A stretch of 64,000 bases of DNA from Eremothecium cymbalariae DBVPG#7215 (Eukaryota; Ascomycota; Saccharomycetes; Saccharomycetales; Saccharomycetaceae): NCBI RefSeq assembly GCF_000235365.1, contig NC_016451.1:1116001-1180000 (forward strand), written 5' to 3'. Positions 26,330 to 36,817 of this stretch are shown here, one piece after another; position 1 is the first letter of the stretch, and every line of letters starts with the position of its first letter. The position numbers and the translations under genes are program-made. Under the pieces are notes generated by a model that ran no database searches, was not told where the DNA came from, and saw only the letters and a program-made list of their open reading frames with translations.

Positions 26330-27008
26330 CTAGAAATATAGCTAACCAGTACCTAACGCTACCAAAAGTCCTCGTCTTATTAAAGTACTTCACACATCTT
26401 TCGACCAACTCGCCTGCCACGTAACTTCATGCTATGTATATGAGCCTCGAGTGCTAATTCTTTAATATAAACTCCTAGCTTGGAGCTACGTGACAGAACA
26501 TTACAATTACCCTTTGTTTAGAATCGCACGATAAGAACTTAACACTTTAGTTATTATTAGTCATCGCAATCTTATCTCTTGATGTTTGCTTTTTGCAACT
26601 TTTAGAATTTAGTGATATGTTAATCAATCAATCAACACAGCACGCCAATAAGAAACTTCAAATGGGAATTCCTAGATTAGTACAACACATTGAATAACAT
26701 ATCAAAAGACGCTTTTTCTGGTTTCCAATCTAAGGACAAGCATCTATTCGAAGGACTGTAAAAGACCGCAATATACCGAAGATACCATTATACAGGGTTT
26801 TCTTAGTTTCTTTACATTTATAAATCAACAGCTATTAAAACATCACTTTACATTTGTAAAGCAATAGCTATTAAAAAATCAACAATTTTAAAGTCGGCAG
26901 ACATCATGTGGGTTTTTATTACTGAGTATAAGATTGTTATATAATATTTCAAGTATTAGTATGAACAGTTAATTATATGAAAGGTTTACCTTTTGAGAAT
27001 TATTGGCG
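26330..27008. other. Intergenic region between FUR4 and SNQ2
   Basis: About 680 bp with the FUR4 promoter on the left and the SNQ2 3' region on the right. It is AT-rich. A 36-bp tandem duplication lies at 26811-26883. No coding potential was seen. Confidence 0.6.
26811..26883. repeat. 36-bp direct tandem duplication
   Basis: TTTACATTTATAAATCAACA at 26811 is repeated as TTTACATTTGTAAAGCAATA at 26847, and both continue into GCTATTAAAA. The two units (26811-26846 and 26847-26883) differ at only a few bases. It lies downstream of SNQ2. Confidence 0.85.
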
Positions 27009-30000
27009 CTATTTTCTGAACAGATGCTTCTTGAAGGAGAACGTAGAGTGGAACACTACATATAGGCCTAGCATCGCGATAAAGTTGAATCCAATGTAGA
27101 GCCAGAAGAGTCCGAAGTTTCTCCAGATGTAACTATACTTACTAGATATTGATGCCAAGTATTCATCACCAACAGTGTAGGTACAGTAAGCGCAGTTAGC
27201 AGTTGCATCAGGGTTTTGAATGTAGCCACTTGCGGACTTCAGGAAGTCGCTCATGTAGTCACCGCAAGTCATGCCCTGTGGAGGGTTGAGGTATGAAAGC
27301 TCTTTGGGACTACAAACAACAGGCTTGTCGTGCAATAGCAGGCCTAACAAGTTTTGGGTGAAATAAGTGTAAGGACTTGCGCGGAACATAAACTTCCAGA
27401 AGCCGGGCATCAAACGGTAAGGTTGGACCACGCCGCAGAAGGAAATCAAGAAGGATAGACATAAACCAAGGATCACATTAGCTGACTCTAAATTTGGAGA
27501 GGCATACAAAACAGCCAAGCCCAGACCAACGAAGTATAGTTGGAAAATCACGACATAGTTCAAAAAGAATACACCCGCTCTGTAAGAGGAAGCGTGAGAC
27601 TTTAATGGGAAAAACATGCAGCAGTAGAAGATGGTAGAGAAGAAGAACTGGTAAGGCAACTCCGCTAAATACTCTGTGATCATCACTAAGGACCAGTGGA
27701 ACATATTAGATTTGGATTCTCTAACCTCATATAGATCTCTAGATTTGACAGCACGGCTTTGTATCTGGTTCATTGCGGGGGCCGACATCACAACAGACAT
27801 AAAGACGGCAAACATAGTGTTTTGTAACCCAGTGTATGAGTCTCCGACATCATAAAATGTAAAACCAATGAAAAGACCACCAACCAAGAAAAGCATCTGT
27901 TTTGCCATGATATAATCAAGATCCCTGAAAAACATTTTACAAGTTCTTTGCTGGACATACCAGAATTGGTAGAAATAGCTAGTTGCGTATTTGTCATTGT
28001 TTTCTAGATTATGAGGTGTTTTAGTTTTCTTCAATTCATCAAGTATCTTGTCAATTTCAGCATTAGCCTTGGCAAATTCAGGAGAATTTCTCCAAATTTT
28101 AGCCCAATCTTCAGAAGTAGTGGCCGTGGCTCCTGCACCAATGACCTCCAAAATATATTCTGCTGGATTTTCTGATGGTGAACACTTACGCGCACCATTA
28201 CGCTCAAAGTAATCTAATATTGTCTTAGAATGCTCACCAATATCATTAAAGTAAACAGTTTGCCCACCTTTTTTCAACAACAACAATCTATCAAATTGTT
28301 CAAATAACGTTGCAGAAGGTTGATGGATGGTACAGAGGATTGACTGGCCCGCTTTGGCCAATTTTTTCAATAGCTGAACAATGGCCCATGAGGATTGCGA
28401 ATCCAAACCAGAAGTCGGTTCATCAAGGAACAGAAGAAGTGAAGGTTTGGCTACTAATTCAACACCAATCGACAATTTTTTTCTTTGTCCAACGTTTAAA
28501 CCGTAGCCAACATCTCCAACAACGGCATCGGCATAATCTGTCATTCCTAAAACTTCAATAATCTTTTCAACGTAATCCAGTTTTTCTGCGTCAGGGACTG
28601 ACTCAGGTCTACGCAACCTTGCAGAAAATTGAAGAGACTCACGAACAGTCATTTCTTTAATGTGGACATCCTGCTGTTGGACGTAACCCGTTCTACGTTC
28701 GAAACTGATATCTACTGGCAGACCGTTAACTAACATGTCACCCGTGATGATACCAACATTTCTCTGTGCAAGGGTATTCAAAAGTGTAGTCTTGCCAGCA
28801 CCTGATTCGCCCATTAGAGCAGTCAATGTGCCAGGAATACAATAACCAGACACCTCATCCAATAATTTCCGTTTGGTACCCTTGTAAGGAATAGTGTAAC
28901 TTACGTTTTTCCATAAGAAGACATCTTCATTCTTTAAACCTTCGAATATACCAGCACCGGTGACAGGAAGGTTAGAATCATCAGACACCATGTATTTCGC
29001 TTCAGAAGTAGTTCCCGGTGAGGAAGATTCGACATCATGTTGCAATTTTTTCTTTCTGGCCAAAGTTCCCTTTTTAAAGACCAAAGAATCCCCTCCTCCT
29101 TTGAGCGGTCTCTTGAATTCGGTTGCCAAACACTTGATCAGTAAGAATCCAAGAAAGAAGCAGCACAATATTCCCAGGTTCCTCCATTGATGTGAGTAGG
29201 AATATTCGTATTGCACGCCTAAATAATCATCACCAAGAACCCAACTTTGACCTGGTTTAGAGCCAACAAATGCACAGACCTTGTTTTGATCCGAAATACC
29301 TTGATATGAGGGTCCACTTGGGACGTAGCTTTCAGTACAACTCATCTTCCTCCCATGGAATTCACCATTCAACATACTCTCAAAAGCATATCTAATTGGC
29401 AGAATATAAGACAGCCACTTGAACCATGGGTGCATAGATGGGGGTTGGATAATATAGGTAGAATACATTGAAATTGCAAGCATTACTATACCAGAAATAG
29501 CATTCGCTTGTGCGATGGAACCAGACAATGCTGTAATCATTTCAAACAGAGCGTTGATACTTTCCGCGGCCATTACTAAAAACAAATAGACAACAAAGAA
29601 TCTATCCGCTTCGTACGTTAATCCAGATAAGAAATACAACACTATGAAGAATGCTGTTAACCCAATTAGTCTAAAGACAAAAGCAGAAAAGGTCGACGCC
29701 AATGCCTCTGCGCTCGGATGATAGAGCGTATAAAGCTTGTGTTTTTGTAAAATTGGCCTATTTGAAAAATTGATATTTGCAAGACCCATCAAAGAGTAAT
29801 ATAAGACAGCAAAGTACAAGACACCTCCCCGAGAGAAAGCACCCGAGGTACCTTCTGGAGATTGGAAGTATAAAGACCCGGTTATCAAAGCCTGAATAAT
29901 TGCAGCAGCAGTATTGATCAGAGTGAATGACTTATCACCATAAATCCTTTGGAACCCACGGATCGTACACAATTTCACTTGTTCTGCAAAGGATAGCACA

Positions 30001-31433
30001 TAAGGACTGCGTTTACGAGAATATTTGGACTTCCGTTGCAGTTTATATTTTTGTAATTGCTCCTTGGTAATATCACCATCTACTTGGTTCTTGTAATCCT
30101 CGATTTCCTCTTTCAACTCTCTGTACTCTTTCGACTGTCTCCAATAAGCTTCAAACTCTTCAGCAGTTCTTGGAACACGATTTTCAAAGCCAGGACGAAT
30201 CTTATGGTATCCATTGGTATCAGTCAGAGCGGTCAGAAACTCTGGGGTAGACTGCCTAGGAGGACACATATACCCCATTTCATAAAAGTATTCCCTTGCA
30301 CTCATTACATCCCCAAAGTAAATCTGCTTACCGTCATATAAAACGGTTACCTTGTCGAAAACTTCATAAATCTTTTCACTGGCTTGATAGATTGTGACCA
30401 ATGACGTAGACTTTAGAATATTCGTCATAATCCGAATAGCCTGCGCATACTCCAAAGCAGTGGAGGCATCCAACCCTCTCGTTGCATTGTCCCAACAATA
30501 AACAGAACCGTTTGCAGCCAGAGCTTCCGCAATAGAAACACGTTTACGTTCACCACCAGAAACCCCCCTCACAAATTCGTTTCCCACAGGCGTGTCGTAG
30601 GCATGCTTTAGACCAAAAATTGTCGCATACAACTCCCTCATCATGCTGATGTAATCCGCGCGGGTCAGACTGTTCACACGAACATGGGGCGTCTTGCACG
30701 CAATCGCAAAATCAAGAGTCTGCCTCAACGTCAGATGCGGGAAGTGGACGTCTTCCTCACCATTGTAGATCACCTCCGCCTTGAAGTTGCTCATCATCTC
30801 ATCCTGCGGAATCCCGTCATACGAAATCGACCCTGAAACCGACTTAAACTGATCTGTATCTCCTGCAACCGTCTTCAACAACGAAGAACACCCCGCCCCA
30901 GGACGTCCAAGAACCAAAACCATCTCACCAGGCCTAGCTATGAAATCAACCTTCTCCAAAATGTTGCGCATCCGAACACCATTCTTCCGCGCCCGCATCG
31001 CCTTGGCAATTGTGAGCGGAAGCTTCAAAACATCCCCATAATCGTTGCCCTCCACATAACTCGAGTCCGTCCCTTTCACAACCACGTCCTCAAGAAGAAC
31101 CCCCGCCTGCCTAAACTCCATATTCTGTCTCTGCGAGTCCTGCACCAACGCAGAAAATATAGCCTTCATATCAAAATCGTCACCTCCAACGTCCAGCGGC
31201 CCGTCCCGCGTCGTATGCCGAGACAGCGTCCTCGCAAGGCTCTTGATCTTACCAATAACCTCCTCATCCAGCTCCCCCGCCACTCCTGCTGCCCCCCCAC
31301 CAACACTACCCCGCGTCAACACCCGCGCTAAGTCCTCTCTCTCAATCCGCTTCCTCGATGGCTCACTCTCCACCCTGTCCATCATCTCCTTCGAAGACAT
31401 GCTGGAAACAGACCCTCTCATCTCCAGTCCCAT
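27009..31433 (-). CDS. SNQ2: PDR-type ABC drug efflux pump Snq2
   Basis: Snq2 is a plasma-membrane full-size ABCG exporter that expels 4-NQO, triazoles and other xenobiotics. The 1474-residue protein (1501 in S. cerevisiae) has the PDR order NBD1-TMD1-NBD2-TMD2. NBD1 has the degenerate Walker A GRPGAGCSS (about residues 174-182), VSGGERKRVS and WDNATRGLD. NBD2 has GESGAGKTT (about 873-881), LNVGQRKKLS and LFLDEPTSGLD. Loops such as NGEFHGRKMSCTESYVPSG and the long FVGSKPGQSWVLGDDYLG are Snq2-specific rather than Pdr5-like. The second signature has Gly where S. cerevisiae has Glu. The first 300 codons are G-rich on the coding strand. It is divergent from PDR5 and shares a 905-bp promoter with it. 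Confidence 0.95.
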   Translation of the reverse strand: MGLEMRGSVSSMSSKEMMDRVESEPSRKRIEREDLARVLTRGSVGGGAAGVAGELDEEVIGKIKSLARTLSRHTTRDGPLDVGGDDFDMKAIFSALVQDSQRQNMEFRQAGVLLEDVVVKGTDSSYVEGNDYGDVLKLPLTIAKAMRARKNGVRMRNILEKVDFIARPGEMVLVLGRPGAGCSSLLKTVAGDTDQFKSVSGSISYDGIPQDEMMSNFKAEVIYNGEEDVHFPHLTLRQTLDFAIACKTPHVRVNSLTRADYISMMRELYATIFGLKHAYDTPVGNEFVRGVSGGERKRVSIAEALAANGSVYCWDNATRGLDASTALEYAQAIRIMTNILKSTSLVTIYQASEKIYEVFDKVTVLYDGKQIYFGDVMSAREYFYEMGYMCPPRQSTPEFLTALTDTNGYHKIRPGFENRVPRTAEEFEAYWRQSKEYRELKEEIEDYKNQVDGDITKEQLQKYKLQRKSKYSRKRSPYVLSFAEQVKLCTIRGFQRIYGDKSFTLINTAAAIIQALITGSLYFQSPEGTSGAFSRGGVLYFAVLYYSLMGLANINFSNRPILQKHKLYTLYHPSAEALASTFSAFVFRLIGLTAFFIVLYFLSGLTYEADRFFVVYLFLVMAAESINALFEMITALSGSIAQANAISGIVMLAISMYSTYIIQPPSMHPWFKWLSYILPIRYAFESMLNGEFHGRKMSCTESYVPSGPSYQGISDQNKVCAFVGSKPGQSWVLGDDYLGVQYEYSYSHQWRNLGILCCFFLGFLLIKCLATEFKRPLKGGGDSLVFKKGTLARKKKLQHDVESSSPGTTSEAKYMVSDDSNLPVTGAGIFEGLKNEDVFLWKNVSYTIPYKGTKRKLLDEVSGYCIPGTLTALMGESGAGKTTLLNTLAQRNVGIITGDMLVNGLPVDISFERRTGYVQQQDVHIKEMTVRESLQFSARLRRPESVPDAEKLDYVEKIIEVLGMTDYADAVVGDVGYGLNVGQRKKLSIGVELVAKPSLLLFLDEPTSGLDSQSSWAIVQLLKKLAKAGQSILCTIHQPSATLFEQFDRLLLLKKGGQTVYFNDIGEHSKTILDYFERNGARKCSPSENPAEYILEVIGAGATATTSEDWAKIWRNSPEFAKANAEIDKILDELKKTKTPHNLENNDKYATSYFYQFWYVQQRTCKMFFRDLDYIMAKQMLFLVGGLFIGFTFYDVGDSYTGLQNTMFAVFMSVVMSAPAMNQIQSRAVKSRDLYEVRESKSNMFHWSLVMITEYLAELPYQFFFSTIFYCCMFFPLKSHASSYRAGVFFLNYVVIFQLYFVGLGLAVLYASPNLESANVILGLCLSFLISFCGVVQPYRLMPGFWKFMFRASPYTYFTQNLLGLLLHDKPVVCSPKELSYLNPPQGMTCGDYMSDFLKSASGYIQNPDATANCAYCTYTVGDEYLASISSKYSYIWRNFGLFWLYIGFNFIAMLGLYVVFHSTFSFKKHLFRK

Positions 31434-31910
31434 TCTAAAACGACCAACTTACAACGCAACTAAAACAATCTAACAACAAAAACTAATAAAATATTTTCTA
31501 ACAAAAAATTCAACACACTCAAAAACTTCTTCTAAACCGATCCAATCTCTCACTCGCCTCCGCTCGTGTTAAATCACTATCTTGCCCGCTTCTCTGATTC
31601 TTGGCTTCAAATACAGCAACAAAGTACCTACTACTTTCTGATTTTTTATACTATTTTTTTAACTTTTTTTTCCTGGCATTTCAACTTTTTTTTCTAGCAC
31701 ATTTCATACCCTCATTGAGGCTTATAATCCAAAAATCGACCACTACCACAACCTACAAACTGACAAATCACAGCTTGAGTGACACACAGTGCCCGTCTAA
31801 CCCTACTACAGGCCTACATAGGACATACTACCCATCTATCTGGCTGCAATACTACCATTGCTGAACACTCCGCTGTCGTACCATAAAAGCAAACCCAGGA
31901 CTGCCTCTTT

Positions 31911-31918
31911 GCCGCGGA
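31911..31918. promoter_or_regulatory. Pdr1/Pdr3 element-like site (GCCGCGGA)
   Basis: GCCGCGGA differs from the Pdr1/Pdr3 consensus TCCGCGGA only at the first base and keeps the everted CCGCGG core. It is the only CCGCGG in this divergent promoter, about 480 bp from SNQ2 and 420 bp from PDR5. Both genes are Pdr1 targets in yeasts, so a single shared element is plausible. Confidence 0.5.
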
Positions 31919-32135
31919 ACTGCATAAAAATAAAAAGTGCCTTTCTGCATCCAGCAAACTCGGTTAACGGCTCTTTAAATTTCTGTTAGCACATACCGCT
32001 TCGGAACAACATAAAAACGAATACGTCCGCCAGGACGCAGCGCAAGCGGTGCACGGGCCCGGAACCCCTAAACAATGCCAGCGCGCTCGCTGTCTTTTTA
32101 CGCAACTTTTCTTGCAGCACGGCTATCCGATAAGC

Positions 32136-32143
32136 TATTTAAG
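32136..32143 (+). promoter_or_regulatory. TATA-like box of PDR5
   Basis: TATTTAAG lies about 200 bp upstream of the PDR5 ATG, before a G-rich stretch. It is a one-base variant of the TATA consensus. Confidence 0.35.
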
Positions 32144-32338
32144 GGGGGAACCATCCAACTGGTACGGGGATTCAAGCTGCGGATGATCGTGAAAGAAAGA
32201 AAAAGACTCATAGTTCTGTTTCCGAAGTTTTCCAGCGCACATCAGCTTGTATAGAGGCAATAAGTACGGTATTAGTAAAGTATTAATAGTAGGCAGGCGG
32301 CTTGGACAGAGACGGAAAGGAAAGAGGATTTCCCCTAA

Positions 32339-35300
32339 ATGGATACCAAGCTATACAAATTCATTCCGGAGGGCGATACCCTCCAAGAGGGAGAGTCTGC
32401 AGACGGGCTGGCACAGCACCGTCCTTATCTGGGGTTAGAGGAGGACGCAGAGGAGCAGGAAAACATTCGGTCATTGGCGCGCACGCTGACTGGGTCGTCT
32501 GGGGGCAGCACGGTGAATGTTCAGCACGGATACATCTCTGGGACGGCAGATGAGCTGGCAGCGATAGGAATTGGATCAGATCCGCGGCTGGATCCAGAAT
32601 CGGAGGAGTTTGATTCGCGGTTCTGGGTGCGTTCCATGCGCAAGTTGTTCGTGGGGGACCGGGAGCGGTACAAGCCGACGGAGCTGGGGGTGTGTCTGAA
32701 GGGTCTGAGGGTCAGCGGGAGCGCTGGTGACACAGACTACCAGGCCACGGTTTTGACGTGGCCGTTGAAGTACGTGCAGTCTATGTATGCGAGGATGCCG
32801 TGGTGCAAGAACAGGCAGGAGGCGATGTTTGACATTATTAAGCCTCTGGATGCTTTGTTTATGCCAGGGCGGCTATGTGTTGTTCTGGGGCGGCCGGGCG
32901 CAGGGTGCTCGTCGTTGTTGAAGACGGTTGCGGCGCGCACGTACGGGTTTGAGGTGAGGCCTGAATCGGTTATAAGCTACGATGGGATATCGCAGAAGGA
33001 CATTAGTAAGAATTTCCGGGGGGACGTGATCTACTCGGCAGAGATGGATTCCCATTTTGCCAACTTGCCTGTGGGATACACTTTAGAGTTTGCAGCGCGG
33101 TGTCGTTGTCCTCAGGTGCGTCCGGGGGGGGTGAGCAGGGAAGAATACTACAAGCACTACGCTGCGGTTGTCATGGCGACGTACGGGTTGTCGCACACGT
33201 ACAATACCAAGGTCGGGAACGACTACATCAGAGGTGTGTCCGGCGGAGAGCGGAAACGTGTCTCGTTGGCGGAGATAACGCTGGCGGGTGCCAAGGTGCA
33301 GTGCTGGGACAATTCGACACGTGGTTTGGATTCTGCGACGGCGCTGGAGTTTGTGCGGGCGCTGAAGACCAATGCGGAGGTGTTGCGAACGACGCCGTTG
33401 ATAGCGATCTACCAGTGTTCGCAGGATGCGTACGAGCTGTTCGACGATGTGTTGTTGTTGTACGAAGGGTACGAGATATATTTCGGGACGGCTTCGGCGG
33501 CTGAGGAATATTTTGTTGAGATGGGGTGGGAGTGCCCCGCGCAGCAGTCGACTGCGGACTTTTTGACGTCGGTGACGGCGCCCGCGGAGCGGCGGGCGCG
33601 GGCCGGGTACGAGGAAAAGGTGCCCAGGACGGCGAAGGAGTTTTATGAGAGATGGCAGGGGTCCAAGGAGCGGGCGGAGTTGTGTGGGCAGATTGAGGAG
33701 TATTTGAGGCACCAGTCGGGCGGGGAGGGCCGGAAGCAGTTGGCTGAGTACCATAGTAATCGTCAGGCTGGGCGGTTGAGTTCGAAGTCGCCCTATTTGA
33801 TAACGTTTTGGATGCAGTTTTGGACGCTGGTTGATAGGAATTGGAAGAGGATTCTGGGAGATCCGTCGGTGTATTTGTTTATGATATTGTCTAATTCTTT
33901 TATGGGGTTGATTCTTGCTTCTACGTTTTTTAATCAGAAGCAGAATACGGAGTCTTTTTTTTTCCGTGGGTCAGCTCTGTATACTGCTATCTTGTTCAAT
34001 TCTTTTTCGTCGTTTTTGGAGATTATGTCGTTGTTTGAGGCGCGGAAGATTGTTGAGAAGCATAAGACGTATGCATTTTACCATCCTGCTGCGGATGCCC
34101 TAGCTTCTATCTATACGGAGTTGCCGGCGAAGATTTTGATCTGTCTGTGTTTCAATCTTGTCTTTTACTTTATGGTGAATTTGAGACGTAGCGCCGGGGC
34201 GTTTTTCTTCTACATGCTTGTTTCGTTGACTTCGACGTTTGCGATGTCACATTTGTTTAGGACGATTGGTGCTGCTTGTACTTCGCTTTATGTTACGATG
34301 ACTCCTGCGTCTATTTTGTTGTTGGCGATTTCGTTGTATGTTGGGTTTGTTATCCCTCAGCATAATATTCTTGGTTGGTCTAAATGGATCTTTTATCTGA
34401 ATCCGATTGCGAGGTCCATGGAGGCTATGTTTGCCAACGAATTCCATGGCAGGCAGTTTGACTGTTCACGGTTTGTCCCTTCTGGGCCAGGGTACGAGTC
34501 GGTGTCGGTAGACAATCAGGTTTGTGCTGTTATCGGTGCAGTGCCGGGACAGAGTACTGTTTCCGGTACCAGATACATGGAGCTGGCGTATGGTTATCGT
34601 AACAGTCATAAGTGGAGGAATTGGGCTATCGTTGTTCTGTATGCCGTGGTGTTTTTGTTTTTCTATTTGGTCTTGATCGAGTACAACAAGGGTGAGATGC
34701 AGAAGGGTGAGGTTGTTTTGTTTACAAGATCTACCATGAAGAAACTGAAGCGTAAAAACAAAAACAAGAAGGGTGAACAAGGCGATTTGGAGTCTAATGG
34801 AATTCCAACCAAGGAATCTAGTGACATCGACAACGATGGAGTTGCGTCTGATTCGCTCATACAAAAGATTGGGTCGGATGATATTTTCCATTGGAGAAAC
34901 GTTTGTTACGACGTGCAAATCAAGAAAGAAACTAGGCGTATTCTAAACGGGGTCGACGGTTGGGTTAAGCCAGGTACTTTAACTGCTCTAATGGGGTGTT
35001 CTGGGGCTGGTAAGACCACGTTGTTGGATGTTTTGGCAAATCGTGTCAAAGTGGGTGTCATTACTGGTAATATGTTTGTTAACGGATTACCAAGGGATGC
35101 TTCTTTCCAAAGAAACACCGGATATTGTCAACAACAGGATTTGCATGGTCGTACGCAGACCGTACGTGAAGCGCTTAGATTTAGTGCTTACTTGAGGCAA
35201 CCAGAGGCAACGCCAAGGGCTGAAAAAGATGCTTATGTGGAAGATATTATTCGTCTCTTGGAGATGGAAGCGTATGCTGATGCCGTTGTAGGTGTTACAG

Positions 35301-36817
35301 GTGAAGGTTTAAATGTGGAACAGCGGAAAAGGTTGACTATTGGTGTGGAATTGGTTGCAAGACCAAAGCTGTTGCTTTTCTTAGACGAGCCTACTTCTGG
35401 TCTGGATTCTCAAACTGCTTGGTCCATTTGCCAGTTGATGCGTAAGTTAGCTACTCATGGTCAAGCCGTATTGTGTACTATTCACCAGCCCTCCGCAATC
35501 CTGATGCAGGAATTCGATAGGCTATTACTATTGGCTAGTGGTGGTAGAACAGTTTACTTTGGTGAATTGGGTAAAGGTTGTCAAACAATGATTGATTATT
35601 TCGAAAGTCATGGTTCTCAAAAATTCCCTGAAAACTGTAACCCTGCCGAGTTCATGTTGGAAATTATTGGTGCCGCTCCAGGTTCTCATGCTACTCAAGA
35701 TTACCATGAGGTTTGGAAATCATCTGAGGAATTCCAATCTGTTCAAAGAGAATTAGAAAACATGGAGTCCGAATTGTGCAAAAAACCAAGAGATGAAAGT
35801 CCAGATAGTCAGAAGGAATTTGCTACTTCTTTGTGGACTCAATATAAAGTAGTTAGCAAAAGAGTGTGGCAGCAAATTTGGAGATCTCCTACCTACATTT
35901 GGAGTAAATTTTTAATGGGTATCTTTTCCGCGTTGTTTATCGGTTTCTCCTTTTTCAATTCATCTACCTCGACTCAAGGTTTACAAAATCAAATGTTCTC
36001 TATCTTTTTGTTTATGATGATTCTCAATCCATTAATCCAACAAATGTTACCTCAATATGAAGAACAAAGAGACCTTTATGAAGTTAGAGAGCGTCCATCA
36101 AAAACTTTCTCTTGGAAAGCCTTTATTTTGTCTCAAATCACAACAGAAATGCCGTGGTCCATACTTGTAGGAACTCTCGCATTCTTCTGTTTCTATTACC
36201 CGGTCGGATTCTACCATAATGCAGCTGCATCTGGTGAAACGGCTTCCCGTGGTGCTCTGTTTTGGTTGCTTTGTGTCACGTATTATATCTTTTCCATCAC
36301 TTTTGGTCAACTTTGTGTGGCTGCTATCCAACGTCACGAGAACGGTGCCATAATTGCCAATTTCTTTTTCATGTTATGTCTATCATTCTGTGGTGTTTTG
36401 GTTACAAAAGAAAAGCTACCTAAGTTCTGGATTTGGATGTACTATCTATCCCCAATAACCTATGTTGTTTCCGCTTTCATGTCAACAGGTGCGGCCAAAG
36501 CTCAGATAAAATGCACAGCTGATGAATTGGTTAAATTTTTCCCCCCATCAGGAACTACTTGTGAGGAATACATTAGACCATATCTATCCACTCATCCCGC
36601 TTACTTCACTGGTACTGAGGGTGACTCCGGTTTGTGTTCCCTGTGTGTTATGAACAAATCCGACGTGTACTTGGCCAGTGTAAACATATATTATAAGGAT
36701 AGATACAGAAACTGGGGTATCTTCTTTTGTTACTGTATTGTAAATATGATTGGGTTTGCGTTCTTATACTGGTACTTTAGGGTGCCCAAAAGTAGAAAAG
36801 TTAAAACCCATAATTGA
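32339..36817 (+). CDS. PDR5: PDR-type ABC drug efflux pump Pdr5-like
   Basis: Pdr5-type pumps (Pdr5, Pdr10, Pdr15 in S. cerevisiae) are ABCG exporters of azoles, cycloheximide and many other drugs at the plasma membrane. The 1492-residue protein has NBD1 with GRPGAGCSS (about residue 183), VSGGERKRVSLAE and WDNSTRGLD. NBD2 has GCSGAGKTT (about 885), LNVEQRKRLT and LFLDEPTSGLD. The helices and the ANEFHGRQFDCSRFVPSGPG loop are Pdr5-like and not Snq2-like. Base composition changes strongly along the gene. One 60-base line near 33541 has 44 G/C, whereas one near 36121 has 25, and the G excess on the coding strand is confined to the 5' part. The pump sits divergently to SNQ2. A different PDR5/10/15 orthology cannot be separated here. 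Confidence 0.92.
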   Translation: MDTKLYKFIPEGDTLQEGESADGLAQHRPYLGLEEDAEEQENIRSLARTLTGSSGGSTVNVQHGYISGTADELAAIGIGSDPRLDPESEEFDSRFWVRSMRKLFVGDRERYKPTELGVCLKGLRVSGSAGDTDYQATVLTWPLKYVQSMYARMPWCKNRQEAMFDIIKPLDALFMPGRLCVVLGRPGAGCSSLLKTVAARTYGFEVRPESVISYDGISQKDISKNFRGDVIYSAEMDSHFANLPVGYTLEFAARCRCPQVRPGGVSREEYYKHYAAVVMATYGLSHTYNTKVGNDYIRGVSGGERKRVSLAEITLAGAKVQCWDNSTRGLDSATALEFVRALKTNAEVLRTTPLIAIYQCSQDAYELFDDVLLLYEGYEIYFGTASAAEEYFVEMGWECPAQQSTADFLTSVTAPAERRARAGYEEKVPRTAKEFYERWQGSKERAELCGQIEEYLRHQSGGEGRKQLAEYHSNRQAGRLSSKSPYLITFWMQFWTLVDRNWKRILGDPSVYLFMILSNSFMGLILASTFFNQKQNTESFFFRGSALYTAILFNSFSSFLEIMSLFEARKIVEKHKTYAFYHPAADALASIYTELPAKILICLCFNLVFYFMVNLRRSAGAFFFYMLVSLTSTFAMSHLFRTIGAACTSLYVTMTPASILLLAISLYVGFVIPQHNILGWSKWIFYLNPIARSMEAMFANEFHGRQFDCSRFVPSGPGYESVSVDNQVCAVIGAVPGQSTVSGTRYMELAYGYRNSHKWRNWAIVVLYAVVFLFFYLVLIEYNKGEMQKGEVVLFTRSTMKKLKRKNKNKKGEQGDLESNGIPTKESSDIDNDGVASDSLIQKIGSDDIFHWRNVCYDVQIKKETRRILNGVDGWVKPGTLTALMGCSGAGKTTLLDVLANRVKVGVITGNMFVNGLPRDASFQRNTGYCQQQDLHGRTQTVREALRFSAYLRQPEATPRAEKDAYVEDIIRLLEMEAYADAVVGVTGEGLNVEQRKRLTIGVELVARPKLLLFLDEPTSGLDSQTAWSICQLMRKLATHGQAVLCTIHQPSAILMQEFDRLLLLASGGRTVYFGELGKGCQTMIDYFESHGSQKFPENCNPAEFMLEIIGAAPGSHATQDYHEVWKSSEEFQSVQRELENMESELCKKPRDESPDSQKEFATSLWTQYKVVSKRVWQQIWRSPTYIWSKFLMGIFSALFIGFSFFNSSTSTQGLQNQMFSIFLFMMILNPLIQQMLPQYEEQRDLYEVRERPSKTFSWKAFILSQITTEMPWSILVGTLAFFCFYYPVGFYHNAAASGETASRGALFWLLCVTYYIFSITFGQLCVAAIQRHENGAIIANFFFMLCLSFCGVLVTKEKLPKFWIWMYYLSPITYVVSAFMSTGAAKAQIKCTADELVKFFPPSGTTCEEYIRPYLSTHPAYFTGTEGDSGLCSLCVMNKSDVYLASVNIYYKDRYRNWGIFFCYCIVNMIGFAFLYWYFRVPKSRKVKTHN

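Larger units (their letters stand above)
31434..32338. other. Divergent promoter of SNQ2 and PDR5
   Basis: A 905-bp shared upstream region. The SNQ2 side is A/C-rich on the plus strand with long T tracts (31650-31690); the PDR5 side is GC-richer. A PDRE-like CCGCGG is at 31912-31917 and a TATA-like box for PDR5 at 32136. There is no coding potential. Confidence 0.7.

Noticed and set aside
32339..33760. Long antisense and alternative frames over the PDR5 5' half
   Set aside because: Shadows of a G-rich coding region. The PDR5 frame is unambiguous by homology.
32339..34700. Horizontal transfer of the PDR5 5' half
   Set aside because: Composition differs, but the change is gradual, the protein is Pdr5-like throughout, and SNQ2 and ITR show the same 5' polarity. 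A mutational or recombination cause fits better.
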